A DNA stretch of 64,000 bases from Hirsutella rhossiliensis (lineage: Eukaryota > Ascomycota > Sordariomycetes > Hypocreales > Ophiocordycipitaceae): the NCBI RefSeq assembly GCF_020360975.1, contig NW_025408669.1, positions 124,001 to 188,000 on the forward strand, given 5' to 3'. The notes under the pieces were generated by a model. That model did no database searches and was not told the origin of the DNA. It saw only the letters and a list, made by a program, of their open reading frames with translations. Positions within the stretch are counted from its first letter, which is position 1; each line of letters starts with the position of its first letter. The position numbers were made by a program, and so were the translations under genes. Below are positions 47,099 through 60,500 of this stretch, in pieces.

Positions 47099-48866
47099 AT
47101 GGCCGTCGCTGAGTTACTGCTCTCCCTCACATGGCCCCGTTTGATGGGATGCTGCGTGCTGCTCTTCGTCGCTGGCTTCGTCGCCGACTACGCGATGCTG
47201 CCACGCTTCCCCAATGACATGCCTGCTGTGGGCTACAGCCGCGGTCTCTGGGGGCATGTGAGAAGCAACATTTCCTACCTTTTACACCAGAGAGACTGGA
47301 TCAAAGAAGGTTACATCAAGGTGAGCACCTCATGCCCAGGTCATCCACCGTGTCTGCTGGCAGGCTCTAACACCAACTTGCACAGTACGGCAAAAGGGGT
47401 CTTCCCTTCCTCGTGCCGGCGGGCTTATCCCGGCCTCCCGACGTCGTGCTCCCTCGAAGCATGCTCCCGTGGCTACTGGAGCAGCCCGAGAGTGCCGTGG
47501 ATGCGCACGCGGCGCACAATGAAATCATATACGGTGACTACAACTTCCTGGTGCCGTCGGTCGTGCGCGACTCATTTGGCAGCCGTGCCATCACCAAGTG
47601 GCTGAACCGCAGCTTGCCGGGTTTGATCCCGGCCATTGAGGCCGAGGTCCGACACGCGGTGGAGCGGGCGCTGGCTCACGTCGGCGCCGATTGGACGAGC
47701 GTCAAGCTATGGGATTTCTGGCTGGCCATAGTACCGCCCGTGACGAACCGCATCCTGGCCGGCGCCGACATCTGCCGCGACGAGCGCTATCTCGACGCCG
47801 TCGTCAGCTTCACACACGCCGTCCTGCGCAACTGCATATTGCTACGCATGTGCCCGGCTGTCTTGCACCCCGTCGTCGGCCGGCTGCTGGCCATGGCCAA
47901 CTGGCGGGACTGGCGCCGCGCTGATAAGCTACTCCGGCCCATTGTAGAGCAGCGGGTTGAGGATATGACGTCCAAGGCCCGGGACTGGCAGCCGCCCGAG
48001 GATCTCATTACCTGGCTGATTCGCCAAGCCTTGGCCGAGGGCCGCACGGGCGAGCTTGACCCGGAGATCATCTCGATGCGACTCCTGCCGCTCGAGTTTG
48101 CGTCCATCGACACAACCGTTCTAACCGGCCTCCTTTGGACCCTGGACCTGCTGTCGTCCTCGCCGTCGGTTCTCGCCACTCTTACCGGCGAGCTGCACGC
48201 CCATCAGCCCGCTCCGGGTTCCCCATGGTCCAAGGCGGCGTTACTGTCCCTCGTCCGCGTCGATTCGTCCATCCGCGAGTCACAGCGGCTGAGCAACTTT
48301 CACTCGACGCTCATCGAACGCGTGATAATCCCCTCTGGTGGTCTGCGTCTCCATGTACCCGGCCATGACTGGATCCTCCCCAGAGGTGCCCACCTGACGG
48401 TAAACCTCGACGGCCTCCATCATGACGAAGATGTTTACGACGACGCAAGAACTTACGATGCTCTGCGTTTTTCGAGGATCCGCGAAAGCCGGGGTGAGCG
48501 TTGTAGCGATACCGACGCCGGCACCGGCGTTGGAGGCGCGACCCTTCCGCTAGGCATGGTATCAATGAACGACACACACTTTTCCTTTGGCCATGGACGG
48601 TTTATATGGTAGGCTCTGAGCGCGTGCAATGGCATGTCCCTTGGGAACAGGATTTCCGTGCTAATTATGGCATTTTCCCTTCGTGTCCTAGTCCCGGGCG
48701 TTTCTTTGTAGCGCACGAGCTCCGGCTCATTGCCGCCGAGCTACTGCTCAAGTACGAGTTCAAGATGCTTAACGAGCCTCCGCGTCGGCGGTGGATCGGC
48801 TCGGGCATGGTTCCGCCGTTTAGGGCACGCATTGAGATACGCAGAAAGCGACCAGCTAATAGTTAA
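47099..48866 (+). CDS. Cytochrome P450 monooxygenase (3 exons, 539 aa)
   Basis: The spliced CDS is 47099-47320, 47386-48608, 48692-48866. It should be a haem-thiolate monooxygenase held in the endoplasmic reticulum by an N-terminal helix (residues about 15-33). The I-helix is FASIDTT (312-318), the K-helix ExxR is ESQR (372-375) and the PERF-like motif is YDALRF (431-436). The haem loop is FSFGHGRFICPGRFF with Cys482 as axial ligand. That Cys codon is rebuilt exactly across intron 2 (TG then T), strong support for the splice. The ATG at 47099 gives the membrane anchor. Overall sequence recalls the fungal P450s of diterpene and other secondary metabolism (ent-kaurene-oxidase-like), but substrate cannot be inferred. 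Fungal haem loops usually read GHGRHACPG; here HA is FI. No terpene synthase, PKS or NRPS is in the window. The gene ends within about 50 bp of RIP-mutated DNA. Confidence 0.92.
47321..47385 (+). other. Intron 1 of the P450 gene (65 bp)
   Basis: It begins gtgagc and ends gcacag, with a branch-like ctctaac about 20 bases before the 3' end. It joins EGYIK to YGKRGLPF in frame. Confidence 0.9.
48609..48691 (+). other. Intron 2 of the P450 gene (83 bp), splitting the haem-Cys codon
   Basis: It begins gtaggc and ends gtcctag, with a branch-like gctaatt about 30 bases upstream of the 3' end. Without splicing the frame stops at 48610-48612, right after GHGRFIW. Splicing gives GHGRFIC-PGRFF. Confidence 0.9.
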
Positions 48867-50590
48867 ATAAGTTATAGCATCTAAAAATATTGCACGAAGG
48901 TATTAAGGTACAGCGGCCTATACGTAAGTAAGAGTTAAAACGTATATTACTATTTTTAGAACTAATATATAAAGCCTATAAAGTTAATTTTAGTTTCTAT
49001 ATAATATAATATTAAGTATATAAAAAAGAATCTTATATATAAGCTAATATATATAACTTACTATAAGTATATAACTATAATCCTCCTTTACTATATAATA
49101 GCGTTTAATATCTATCTTATATATAGGTTTAGGTATAAAGCTATTTAAATTTATTATCTTAATTAAATAATTTTTTTATATTATATATAACTTTTTTATT
49201 CTTTGAAAATTAGTTACTTAAATAATAGTATAAAAATACCCTTATAGTATAGTAATTATATATTATTACTAGTTATTAAGTCTTTATATAAAAGAAAGAC
49301 GGTATATATTACTTTATCTTACTTATAAGAAGGAGTCTATAAGTATAACTATATATATATATATAAAGTATAAAGGGAATAGGTTTCCTTATTAATTTAG
49401 TAGCTTATAGTTATCTATATAAGGGCTTTTGCCCTATATAGGCCTAGACTAAGGTCTAAGCTAAGTCTATATATAAGCGGCCTCTACGCCTATATAGGCT
49501 ATGCTTATACTTCTCTTTCTTTTCCCCCTTATAGATTATTAACCTTCTTTTAATAGACCGTACCTAAGCTTATACCTTTACTTACTTTATAATAGTATAA
49601 TCTACCCTTTATTTTACCCTCTTTATATCCCTATATATAAAATAGCTATTTTTAGCTACCTTTAAAGCTAACATTTATTATTATTAAGATTATACTAGGG
49701 ACCTAGCTAGAGGTATCTAGAACTTCGATATTAAATAAGAGGGAAAAACTAAAGTACTTAAGGGAAAACCCTTCCCTCTTTTAGTATAGGTCCGCCTTAA
49801 ATAAGGTTATAGTAGTAGTATATAGGAAATTTATACTAGCTACTATAGGCTTCTCTTACGTATTTATATTTTAGCGTAGGCCCTCTTAGGCTATAGCCGC
49901 TTCTATCCTAAGCCGCCGCGGCCTAGGCTCGCTAGCCTAGGCCTAGGGTTATAGGTAGTAGTCTTTCTCTAAGCGCCTAACTTATAAGGGCCTTTATTTC
50001 TTATAGCTCCCGCGTCGCTACTATATAGCTATAGCTATATCGGCCTATCGGTTTATTAGTTAGTAGGGTAGGTAATATCTAGTTACTAGGCTAGGCACTA
50101 GTATAGGTCGCCCTTAGGTAGGGCCGGCTAATCGAAATTTAGTCGGCCGGCTCTATTAATTAAAAATCAGTTTCCGTTTATCCGCGCGATTTCCTAATTA
50201 GGGGTATAGCGGCCTATATTTACCGTTTATTCTATAGTTATTAATTACGCGTACTCGGCTTATATATATATATACCTACCCTCCTTCCTTGGTTTTATAC
50301 TTACCTCCTCCTACCTCTTTATTTATTATCTTTTTTATAGGCCTTAGTTTCTTACCTACCTTATTTTTATATCCTTAGGTTTCTTTAATACTATATCTAG
50401 ATCGTTCTTTATTACTTTATAATATCTAACTATAAAGCTAACTTAGGTAGTAGCGGCTCGCCTCCTCCTAAGCCCTTTCTTTATAAGAAAGTCGCTACTA
50501 TAATAGGTTTAGAGCGCTCTATCTTATATTTTATATATATTAAGCGACTTACTAATAAGCGTACCTATAAGTCCTTTACTAGCTATTAGA
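48867..50590. other. AT-rich RIP-mutated DNA, unclassified
   Basis: From about 48915 CA and TG almost vanish again. No frame is readable with confidence. There are TA runs near 49330-49370 and an exact 9-bp inverted repeat (ggcctaggc) at about 49919-49942. It is probably old transposon sequence. No LTR pair was found. Confidence 0.5.
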
Positions 50591-51960
50591 ACTAGTCTTA
50601 TAAGTATTAGTCTTAGTTCTATCTTAGGTTAATCTTACTTTTAGTGCTTTTCGCTAACTTTATTAGCTATAAAGGCTAAAGTATATATCGCTTATATTAA
50701 CTTTAACTAATCTTATTACTAAGTAAGTAACCCTATCTTACTATAGTATAGTTTAAATTTAGTGCTAATTTATTTTTAAATTACCTTTAAAAGTAAGGAG
50801 GCTATATATACCCTTTACTAAGCTTAGTTTAAGGTTAATAGCCCCTCCCTTATTAAAGGTTTAGTATAAGAGTACCTTTACCGCGCTACTTTAAAAACTT
50901 ATATTTATATTAGTTAAAAGGCCTATACTATTAAAGGTAAGAGCGTATTAAGCGAGTCTACCCTTAATCTAACTATAGTTACTAAGAATATTAAGATACT
51001 CGCCTTAGCTTTTACTTATTTTATAGATAATACCTACTATATATATAAGTCCTTAGAGAAGTACTTAAGTAAGTTTAGCGATACTATTAAAACCTTAGCT
51101 TAATTTAAGCTTAAGTTACTCTTAGTTATTTAAAAGACTCTTATAGTAGTTAATAATCTTACTAATTATTTCTATCTTATTACTAGTAATAACTATAATA
51201 GTAAGAATAATAGTAAGGATAATAGTATTAATTATATTAAGCTTAGTTTAGCCCTAGCCTCTTTTAGTAAAGGGAATAGTAAGGGTAAAAGTAAGGGTAA
51301 AGTAGCTATTATATCTAAGGCTCTATCTAAGGCTAGGGCTAAGGAGTCTACTACTATCTCTATACCTATAGTTATCTTAAAGTTAGTATAAGATCCTACT
51401 ATATCCTTCTTTATTAGCTCTAACGCCGAGCTATAGCCTAGTAGTTCTCTTATCGCTAAGCCTACCTTAAAGCGTCCTTATCTTATATCGCCTACTAACC
51501 CTATTAATACTCCTAACTTTATTTAGTAGTATCTTTATAGCTATTATAGTTTAGTCTTAGCTAAGATTATTACTAGTCTTAACCTTAATTAGATTTAGGG
51601 TTATAGTATAGGCTATAGTAAACGCCTCCGCGCCGCTATTAGTATAGGTCTTACCTTAGTATAGTCCTTAGTTATTACTTTATCTTATAAGCTAGCTATT
51701 TAAACTAGCTTTAGTTTAGGTTTAAGGCTAAGTTTAGCCGGTCGTTACTAAGCTTCTTATAGTAATAGTAGTCCCTATACTCCTTATAAGTCCTAGGTTA
51801 CTCCTTTCTATACTCTATATACTACCTTAAGAGGGTCTTATTATTCTTACTATAATAGTAAGGCGGATAGTACTATTAATAAGTTAAGCTAGAGTTATAG
51901 ATTAAGGGCTAAGTTATTAGCGCTAGCTTAGTTTAGTTTTAAGTTAAGTTTTATTTAGTT
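50591..51960 (+). pseudogene. RIP-mutated reading frame, Ser/Lys-rich, family unknown
   Basis: One plus-strand frame reads through about 51200-51540 with only TAA/TAG stops in positions suited to Gln codons. The product is rich in Ser, Asn, Lys and Pro (for example SKGNSKGKSKGK and later LKRPYLISPTNP), like a disordered gag or LINE first-ORF tail. No zinc knuckle or catalytic motif was recognised. Its relation to the LINE on the opposite strand to the right is unclear. Limits are approximate. Confidence 0.5.
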
Positions 51961-52249
51961 ATAGTCTTTTAATAGTAGGTCTTATTTTATAGCTATTAAA
52001 GCTAGTTTAATTAAGTCTCTTTAGGTTTATTTAGTCTATAGTTTAAGCGGTAAAGTTTTATATTTAATATAAGTTTAGTTTAGTTAGTACTATAGTCTTA
52101 TTATTATAAGTCCCTTCCCTTTCCTAGGTCGCCTTAGTAAAGTAAGTAGTTAGCTAAGGTAGTTTTAGTTAAGGCCGCTTTATTTTTAATGCGACCTTAG
52201 GGCTATCGCCCGCTATATTTATATATAGCCTTTAAGCTAGATCGAACTA

Positions 52250-54077
52250 GCGGAGCCTATTTAAGTTAACGAACTATTATACTAGCGGCGCTACTATCTT
52301 TTTCTTTTAAAGGCCCGCTTTAATATTACCTATATCCTAGGCCTATATTAAAAGGGACTCCCTTACTTTTACTATTAATAAATAGTCGATTATTATATAG
52401 TAAATAGTATCCCTTTTTTATTTATAGGTATATATTAATAAGACTATACTAAGAACCCTTTAATTAAAGAGGAAGTTATTAATCCTAATCTTTCTTATAT
52501 ATATCTAGGTAATTATTATACTAATATACTTAAGGAGGCTTTTATAGTAGTCTAGTATTATTACCTTATTAAACTAAAGTAGGAAGTTAGTAGGATAGAA
52601 AGTAGTTTAGTATTATTAGATTATATTCTTTTTAGCGTTTTATTAAGCGGCCTATTCCTTATTTAGCCTTTTAAGCGACTTAGCTTTATTTAAGAGGTCG
52701 TTCGATCTTATCTAGCTTCGGACCCCCTTATCTTTTCTATAAGGGGGGGCCTACTAAGTAGTAGCGCCGCTAAGGGCCTACTTATTCTATAGTAATGCCT
52801 CCTTTTAAGTATACCCGCGACCGCGTTAAACGTACGTTAAATTTAACTTAGGAGCCTAAAGTCTTTTAGCCTTTAAAGAGTATTTATTATTCTTTAGTTT
52901 AAGTAAGGGTCGATTAAGGGCACCTATACCTCCGCCTTAACTTAGTAGACTAAGGTCGCGTAATAAGCGCTTATTACTACCTAAAGGTAAGCTAACTAGT
53001 CTTATACTAAGTCCCGCTTAATTTTATATAGTCTTCCCTTATAAGTATTATCTTATAGAATATAACTATAGTATTAAAGATTAAGGACTAGATTACCTTA
53101 CTATAGACTTCCTTAGCGCGTAGTAAGGTATAGCCCTATATAAACGCCGCGAGCTTAGTTAAGGATATAGTCTAGCGCTTTATCTTTATTTAGAGCTACT
53201 TTAAGTATACCTTCTATTATAATTTCCGGTATACTTATACCGTTAGTAGGCGGGCCTCTTAAACTAGTATTACCTTATTATTATTAAAGTAAACTAGCGT
53301 TATTATTACTTATCTCCTTTATATAAAGTATATTAACTCGCTCTTTAATAGTTTAAAAGTAACTATAAACTTAGTTGCTTACTTTATATATACCTTTTAT
53401 ACCTCTTTTAAGCGTGCTACTATAATAGCTTTATTAAGTTTAATACTAACTATATTTATATTATTAGTAAAGCTAACTATATAAATACTATATATCGTCT
53501 TAAGCTTTTTATATAAGGGGGTTATATAGTATAGAAATAGAATTAAGGATAAAGGGGAGCCTTAAGGGTCTCTTATTAATACTTATATTAGCTTTAAGGA
53601 TTTCTTATTAAAGTAAAGGGTTAATCTTCTATTACTTATAAAGCTTTATATTAAGCTTATAAGCTATCTAAGGTATCCTTAAAGTTCTAGTTCTTTTATA
53701 AGCTTATTATAGGTAACTATATTAAATACGCCTTTAATATCTAGCTATAAGAATAATATAATACCCTTTTAAGCCTAGGTCGCGTATATTAGTTTTATTA
53801 TTAATAAGATCGCTGCTTTTATAAAGCGCTCCCTCTTATTCCTTATTTATTAATTTAGTAAGATACTATTTACCTCTACTATTCCTATAATTATTTAAGC
53901 TAATATCTACTTAAGTACTTTCCCTACTATAGGTAGGAGGGAAATTAGTCTCTATCCCCTTACTATATAGTAAGCTTCTAGCTTCTTACTTAGCTTTTAA
54001 AGTACTAATACGTTCGCGCTATAGAACCGCCCTAGGAAATATAAGAGTTAGGTATAGGTATTAAAGATTATAGCTAG
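52250..54077 (-). mobile_element. LINE-type (non-LTR) retrotransposon fragment with reverse transcriptase, minus strand
   Basis: On the minus strand the N-terminal part of a LINE reverse transcriptase is legible at about 53830-54060. The LDIKGVFN block (GAFD-type) is near 53740. A GDP-stop-GSPLS block (GxPQGSPLSP-type) is near 53556-53590. The active site FTNNINIV (FVDD expected) is near 53440-53465. Stops are of RIP type. The endonuclease half should lie upstream, to the right, but Gypsy copy C begins at 54078, so that half is displaced beyond the window or lost. The left limit is a guess; no poly(A)-like tail was found. Confidence 0.72.
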
Positions 54078-54454
54078 TTTAATAAGTAAGATTGCACCCT
54101 TATAAATATTAGCTTATTAAAAGGATAAGACCCCTAGCACTCTATATCTAACTTACTTCTAAGTATACTTAAAGGCTTTATAAAGACCTTAATTATATAA
54201 TAAAGTATCTTCCTTAATTATAGTTAATTTAAATTTTTATTTTTCCTTTTTAAAGTAAAGGCCGCTAATTATATAACTCTAGTAAAAATAAAGAGGTATA
54301 GAGTAAAGAAATCTCTAAGACTTATATTAATAACCTAAGACTATTAAAGCTATATATAGGACCGATAATTAGATAATTATATAGTTAATTACTCTACTAA
54401 TCCTTAGCTATATACTATATATACTTTAAGTATATACCTTTATCCCTATTAAAA
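54078..54454 (+). repeat. 5' LTR of Gypsy copy C (377 bp)
   Basis: This is a third copy of the LTR at 1613-1989 and 38155-38531, of identical length, and it adjoins LINE sequence on the left. Its left flank is gctag; the matching duplication would be beyond the window. Confidence 0.88.
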
Positions 54455-57088
54455 CTAGTCTCTAGGACGTAAACTTATTATTTTATTTTATTTAGACGGC
54501 GATAAGTAGCTTTATAAAGCTAAGAATACTTAGAGGATAACGGTATTATTTAGAAAAAAATAAAATCTAGGGATTTAATAATTAAAGTAGTACCTACCTT
54601 AATAGCTAGAGTTAGGGACTAAATAAGGTAATAGACTTACTAGGAAATATATAATTAGATAATACCTTCGCTAATAGTAAAGAAAAAGTAATATACTAAT
54701 ACTAAAAAACCCTAAGCTCTTATTATTAGCCTTATAACCCTTAATACTAGCGACTTAGTTAAGAAACTATAATCCTTATATAATGCTTTAAAAGATATAA
54801 ATAATAATAATAGCGTAATCTAAACTATTCTAGAACCCTACTAAGACTTCTTACTTATATATATACTAATAATATTAATATAGGTACTAATAAGGGATAC
54901 CTTAATAACCTTAACCTTAGCTCCCCTTTATATAGTAGCTTATAGAGAACGCTTACCTCTTATTAATAAATAAGAAAGTAAGTAATAAGATAGTTATAAT
55001 AAGATATCCTTTAACTCTAAAAACTATAACTTTAAATTTCGTAACCTTATAATATATAAGTATATTATATCTAGAAACGCTAGCTATTAAGAGGGATTAT
55101 TTAATCCTACTACTAGCGATATAAAAAGAATTAAGGTAGATATTAATAAGATTACTAATAGACTTAGAAATATACTTATTAAAAGCTAAGATAACCTTAT
55201 AAGAAGACTCTACTAACTATAACTCTTACTTATTAGTAAATTTAACGGTAAAAATATAACTAAATTCCTTAAGAAGTTTAAATAAGAGATATATATTAAC
55301 TATATCTATAATAAAGATAAAATAAACTAGCTTAAAGTCTATATCTTCTTTATATAAGCCCTTACTATTAAAATTCTTATAAATAAACTTACTTAAGAAG
55401 AAGTAAAGAAGAAACTCCTTTAATACTACTATATATATAATATTAAATAACTAGAAACTACTAATAATCGCTTAAACTATTATAATACTAAAAAGCCTAA
55501 GACTATTATAAAAGTTATAAAATAGCTTAGTTTCTACTTATACTTATAGCGTAAGGTATAACTTAATAGCTAGGAAGAATCTATAGTTTAGTTATACTTT
55601 ATCTATTATATAATACTAAAAGAACTTATTATTAATATTATAAAGAGAAATAAAAAGATATCTAAAGTTATCTCGAAACTCTTATAAAAAAGCCTTATCT
55701 ATATAATTAATAACTACTTAATACCTTACTAGGACGTTAAGCGATAAGATATAATATCTAAAGTCTATAATTAAAAGCTTAAGAACTTAACGAAAGACTA
55801 GCTTTTTAAGGAAGTTAATAAAGTAATAAAGGAAGCTAAATCTAATAAGAGCAAAGAAAAACTTCTTAAAGAGTTAAAGAAAATAAATAAGTAACCTAGA
55901 TAGCCTATAAAGGAGATCTTAGACCTAATAAAAGCCTTTAAAGATATAAAGATTAACTTTACTTAATAGTAAGAGTAGATATTTAACTAGCTTAATAGGG
56001 AATAAAAATATATTAGTAGTAAAAGCTACTCTTTAAGTAATAAATAAAGAGGTAGCGTAAATACTATTAAACTTTACTACCTATTTAATTAATATATATA
56101 GTTTTAGGTTAATACTTTTAACTAGCTTAAGAGATACTTTTATTATAATAAAGAAGGATACTACCTTACTAAGTATAAGGTATACTCTTCGGACTATAAG
56201 ATTAGATTTATAATATATAAAGTAGTAAATAAGACTCTTTACCTTAAAAGAAAAGATAATAAAAGCGTAATTGTCTTAGTACTTATTAATAGGTTTTCTT
56301 AAATAGGTATATATATTTAAAGGATTATTATATACTAAGTAGATATATAGCTAGACTCCTTTATATTACTACTTATAAAATAGGTTAAAGCTATAGTTAT
56401 ACTATCTTACTTAAATTAAGCTACTAGTAAAAGAAAATTTAGTTTCTTAGACTAGTTTTAGAGATATAAAAGCCTATATAAGTAAACGCTAAGGAATCTA
56501 AAAGTAAGTAATATAAGAAAAGAAGTATAAAGGATATTAGTTATTATAATTATAGATAATATATAATAAAGTAATATATATAATTAGATAATCTATATAA
56601 CTATAGTAAGGATTAATACTTATAAAGGGAAAAGATAAAGAGTTAAAGAAGATATAAAGGAAATCGAGATAATAAGAATAGTAAAAACTAGCTTAAAGAT
56701 TATCCTTATATACTATAGATATAAAGTAGATCTAGATAAGAGGTTTACTAGACTTATAAATAAAAATACTTAATAAGAAAGATTTTAAGTATATAGAAAG
56801 GAAAGTAGCTAATATAAAAGAGACTTAAAGTAATTTATAAATAATTTAAGGGCTTTCTTATAAAGGTAGAAATCCGGATCTTTAATAGTATTTTATTTAA
56901 TAAGGAAGTAGTATTATCCTAGGACTTTATAAAAAGAGGTAAAGTCGACCTAGCTATAGCCCCCTTATAGGTTATTAAGACAATAAAATATAAGGTATAG
57001 TAAGTAGCCTTAATATTAATCTTAAAAGCGATAGAGTAGAAAGTTATTAATATCCTTAAAATTAAACTAGAAATAGGAGTCCTTAAAG

Positions 57089-57572
57089 TCTTATATAGAG
57101 AGATATAAGAAGTATATAAAATTATATAACGGTAAAATTAAAAGTAAGGGGTCGGATAAGTAAGGTAGAGAGATTTAATTCTTATAGGAGTAGTAATAAA
57201 GGTAGGGGTGTAATTATTATATTACTTTAATTATCCTTCTTTCCTTTATCTAACGCCCCTTTTTATACCTATTTAGTATCTTAATTAATAAAGAAGATCC
57301 TACTTAAAGAAGCTACTAATATCCTTTTAACTACTAAGCCTTTTACTAGTTTTCTCCTCTTTTCTAGCCGTTACTAGCCTATCCGTCTTATCTTTCGCTA
57401 CCTTTATAAGAAGCTATCGCTACTTCTACTTCCCCTTATACCCCTACCCTCCTTTTTATACTTCTTTTTAGCTCCTTCTTCCTTCTTCTATACCAGGTTT
57501 TTTTAGCTTCCTTAGTCCCTTATACTAAGGGATATCTCTAAGAACTACGAAATTAAGCTACGCTTCGCGATA
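57089..57572 (-). mobile_element. Solo LTR of copia family G (484 bp)
   Basis: This is similar over its length to 15298-15774 but more strongly RIP-mutated. The 5-bp duplication taaag is at 57084-57088 and 57573-57577. Element A shows the uninterrupted site near 9070 (ccttaaagaaagg). No internal copia sequence is present, so the element was probably lost by LTR-LTR recombination. Confidence 0.92.
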
Positions 57573-60500
57573 TAAAGAAAGGTATAGGCCTTATAAGAAC
57601 CCCTTTTTTATTATAGTAAAGAAAGATAAAAGACTACTCTTAATTAATTCCGCTATATATATAAATACTATTATAATAAGAGATATAAACCTACTACTAA
57701 ATATAGATAGGTTTAGTAATTACTTCTTAATATATAAGATCCTTTCCCTCTTAGACCTTTTTTAGGCTATAATTAAATCCCTTTTAATATTAAAAGCTAT
57801 AACTTAACGATATTTATAATACTTATTAGCTTCTTATATATATATATACTCCCTTAAGGGGCTATAAACTTAGTTAGCTAATTTATAAGGATAATATAAA
57901 GAATCTTATAAGACCTTATACTAAATATTTATACGAATTTCCTCGATAATATAAGTATTAAGGGGCCCGATATAATATATAATAATAAAGAGGTAGCGCT
58001 AAGAGTAAGGAGATTTATCTTTAAATACCTTATTAACCTTAATAAAGTCCTAGTTAACATCGAACTCTTTAGTTATATAATTATAAGGGCTAAATCGAAA
58101 TTCTATTAGTAAGTAACTAAAGTTATTAGTTATATCTATAGAATAAATAGAAGGTGCCCTATAATAGCTAAAGTTATTAAAATTAAAGAATAGATAAGAT
58201 ACTTTAATATAATATATATTAAAGCTTTCCTTAATATTATAAGATACTATTAAATCTAAATAAGATAGTTTGCTATCTTAGTAAAACCTCTTATAGACCT
58301 ATTAAAGAAAGAAGTCTAGTAAAAATAAAGAGATAAATAAGTAAAAGTAATAGCTGCCTTTAAGGAAGCTATTATTAATCTAGTCTTTTTAGTATCCCTC
58401 GATATTAGCTTAAGAAAAGGAGATATTATTTTAATATATAATACTAGTCTACTTAGCTAAGGGGCAGTCTTAATATAAATCGTTAATAGAAAGAGGCGCC
58501 TTATAAGGTCTAAAAGTAAAACGTAGTTATTAGTAGAAACTAAATATAATATAATAAAGAGGGAGTATAAGGCTCTATTAAGTATACTTAGGAGACTAAG
58601 AATATACCTATATAGTATATATTTTATCTTATAAACTAAAGTATAAGTCTTAGTTAATTAATTAAAAGGTGCCCTTAAAGACGTCTTTAAAGCTATAGTA
58701 ACTTACTAAATAAGCTATATTTTCCTCTTTAACTTTAGTATATAATAAGTTAAAGGTAGGACGAATAAGGTAGCTAATAGACTCTTAAGAAAGCCTAAAG
58801 GACCTACTAATATATTAGATAGGGAAATAAAAGGTAATATTATAGAATTTATAGACTTTTACTTAAATATAGTATAAGGGACTAAGCTATAAAGGGACTA
58901 CTTAAAGAAATCGAGGATAATTATAGACTTACTTTAAACGTTAAAACGGCTAGAGGGCCTTTTTAAATAAGACTATAAGAAGCTATATTTAAAGAGTCTA
59001 AATTTCTATATTAAAGATTAAAATCTTTAGTAACTCCTTAGGAAGAAAGAAAGGGGACCTATACTAGTTATAAATAACCTAAAAGAACGAAAAAGGATTA
59101 TAGTAAAGTACTATATATAAATAGGATATAAAGGATAATAAGTTATATATACGTTTATAAAGAATAAGTATTAGTAGGCTAGCCTTTAAAACGATATTTA
59201 TAGTATAATCTCTTCTTATAAAGAATATTAATACTTTATAACTAAGAGACCCTAAGAAGTTATAACCGCGACCACGCCTAGCTACCTTATAAGTAAAATT
59301 TACTTTAATAGCTAGTATATACTATCTAATTATAGGTATTTATACTTTATAAAAGTATAAGATAACCTTATTAGATAGGTAAAAGTAACCTTAGTTAAAG
59401 AAAGTACTATAGGACTTATAACTAGATTTATACTCTTTATTATTTATAAGTATAGCGTAATACTATATACTATAATTAATAGAGGGCCTAAAATAAAAAA
59501 AGACTTTAAGTATATCTTAGAGGATATAAGTATTAAAGTTATTTAATCTTTAGTATATAATTTAAAGGCGAATATAGTAGTAAAATAAAGGTACTAAAGG
59601 TTAATAATAGTACTTATAAAAATAATAAAGAAAAAGGGTAAGTAGATTAAATACCTTAATTAAGTAATCCTTATAAATTAAATAATAATTAAAAAGTCTT
59701 ATAGAATATTAGCTTTCTACTTACTATATAAATAGGAACTAGTACTACCTCCTAAGGTAGAATACCTAACTTAGTAACTAATCGACTAAGATAAAGTAAA
59801 GATAAGAGAAGAATTATTTAAAGTATAAGTATAAGTTTTAGAAAGGAAAGAAAAATATATAAAAGAAGCTAAGAAAAGAGTAATAAGATATTAAAATCGA
59901 TTAATAGAGAGGATAAATAAAGCTAATAAGTATATAATAAGGAAAGAAAGCTTATAACTTAAAGACCTTATCTTATTATTCGATATAAGACGATTAAATA
60001 ATCTAAGGAGGTAAGCTAAGTATTAAATAAAGTAGAACGATCCCTTTTAAGTAATATCGCACTTAGAGTAGTTTGGGGTATATAGGATTAAGACTTTAAA
60101 TAGAATTATACTTAATAAGATAATCTTAAGAGAGTATTTAAAGAAGTTTAAAAAAGATAAGGAAGGTTAGTAGTACTTTACTAAGGACGACTAGTTACTT
60201 TAAGATAAGATTACTCTTACTAAGTAAGAAAGCCTTAGATTAAATAGTACTATAGTTATAATAACTCCTTAATAAACCTTAGAAGGATTAAAGCTAAAAA
60301 GAGAAAAAAGAGTAATTATAAATACCTAAGAAAGGCCTAAGGTATACGATTAAAGTTTAGCTATTATAACTTAGCAAAGTAAAAGAGGATCTTTATATAA
60401 GAGCCTTAAAGACGCTAATTTAATAAGAAAAAGAAGAGGTAAAAAGGAGCTAAGGAGGAAAAGGTAGTAAAGATAAAAATCTATAATTATTATAAAAAGT

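Noticed and set aside
47691..48577. Alternative frames overlapping the P450
   Set aside because: They are composition-driven shadows of a GC-rich gene whose own frame carries all P450 motifs.
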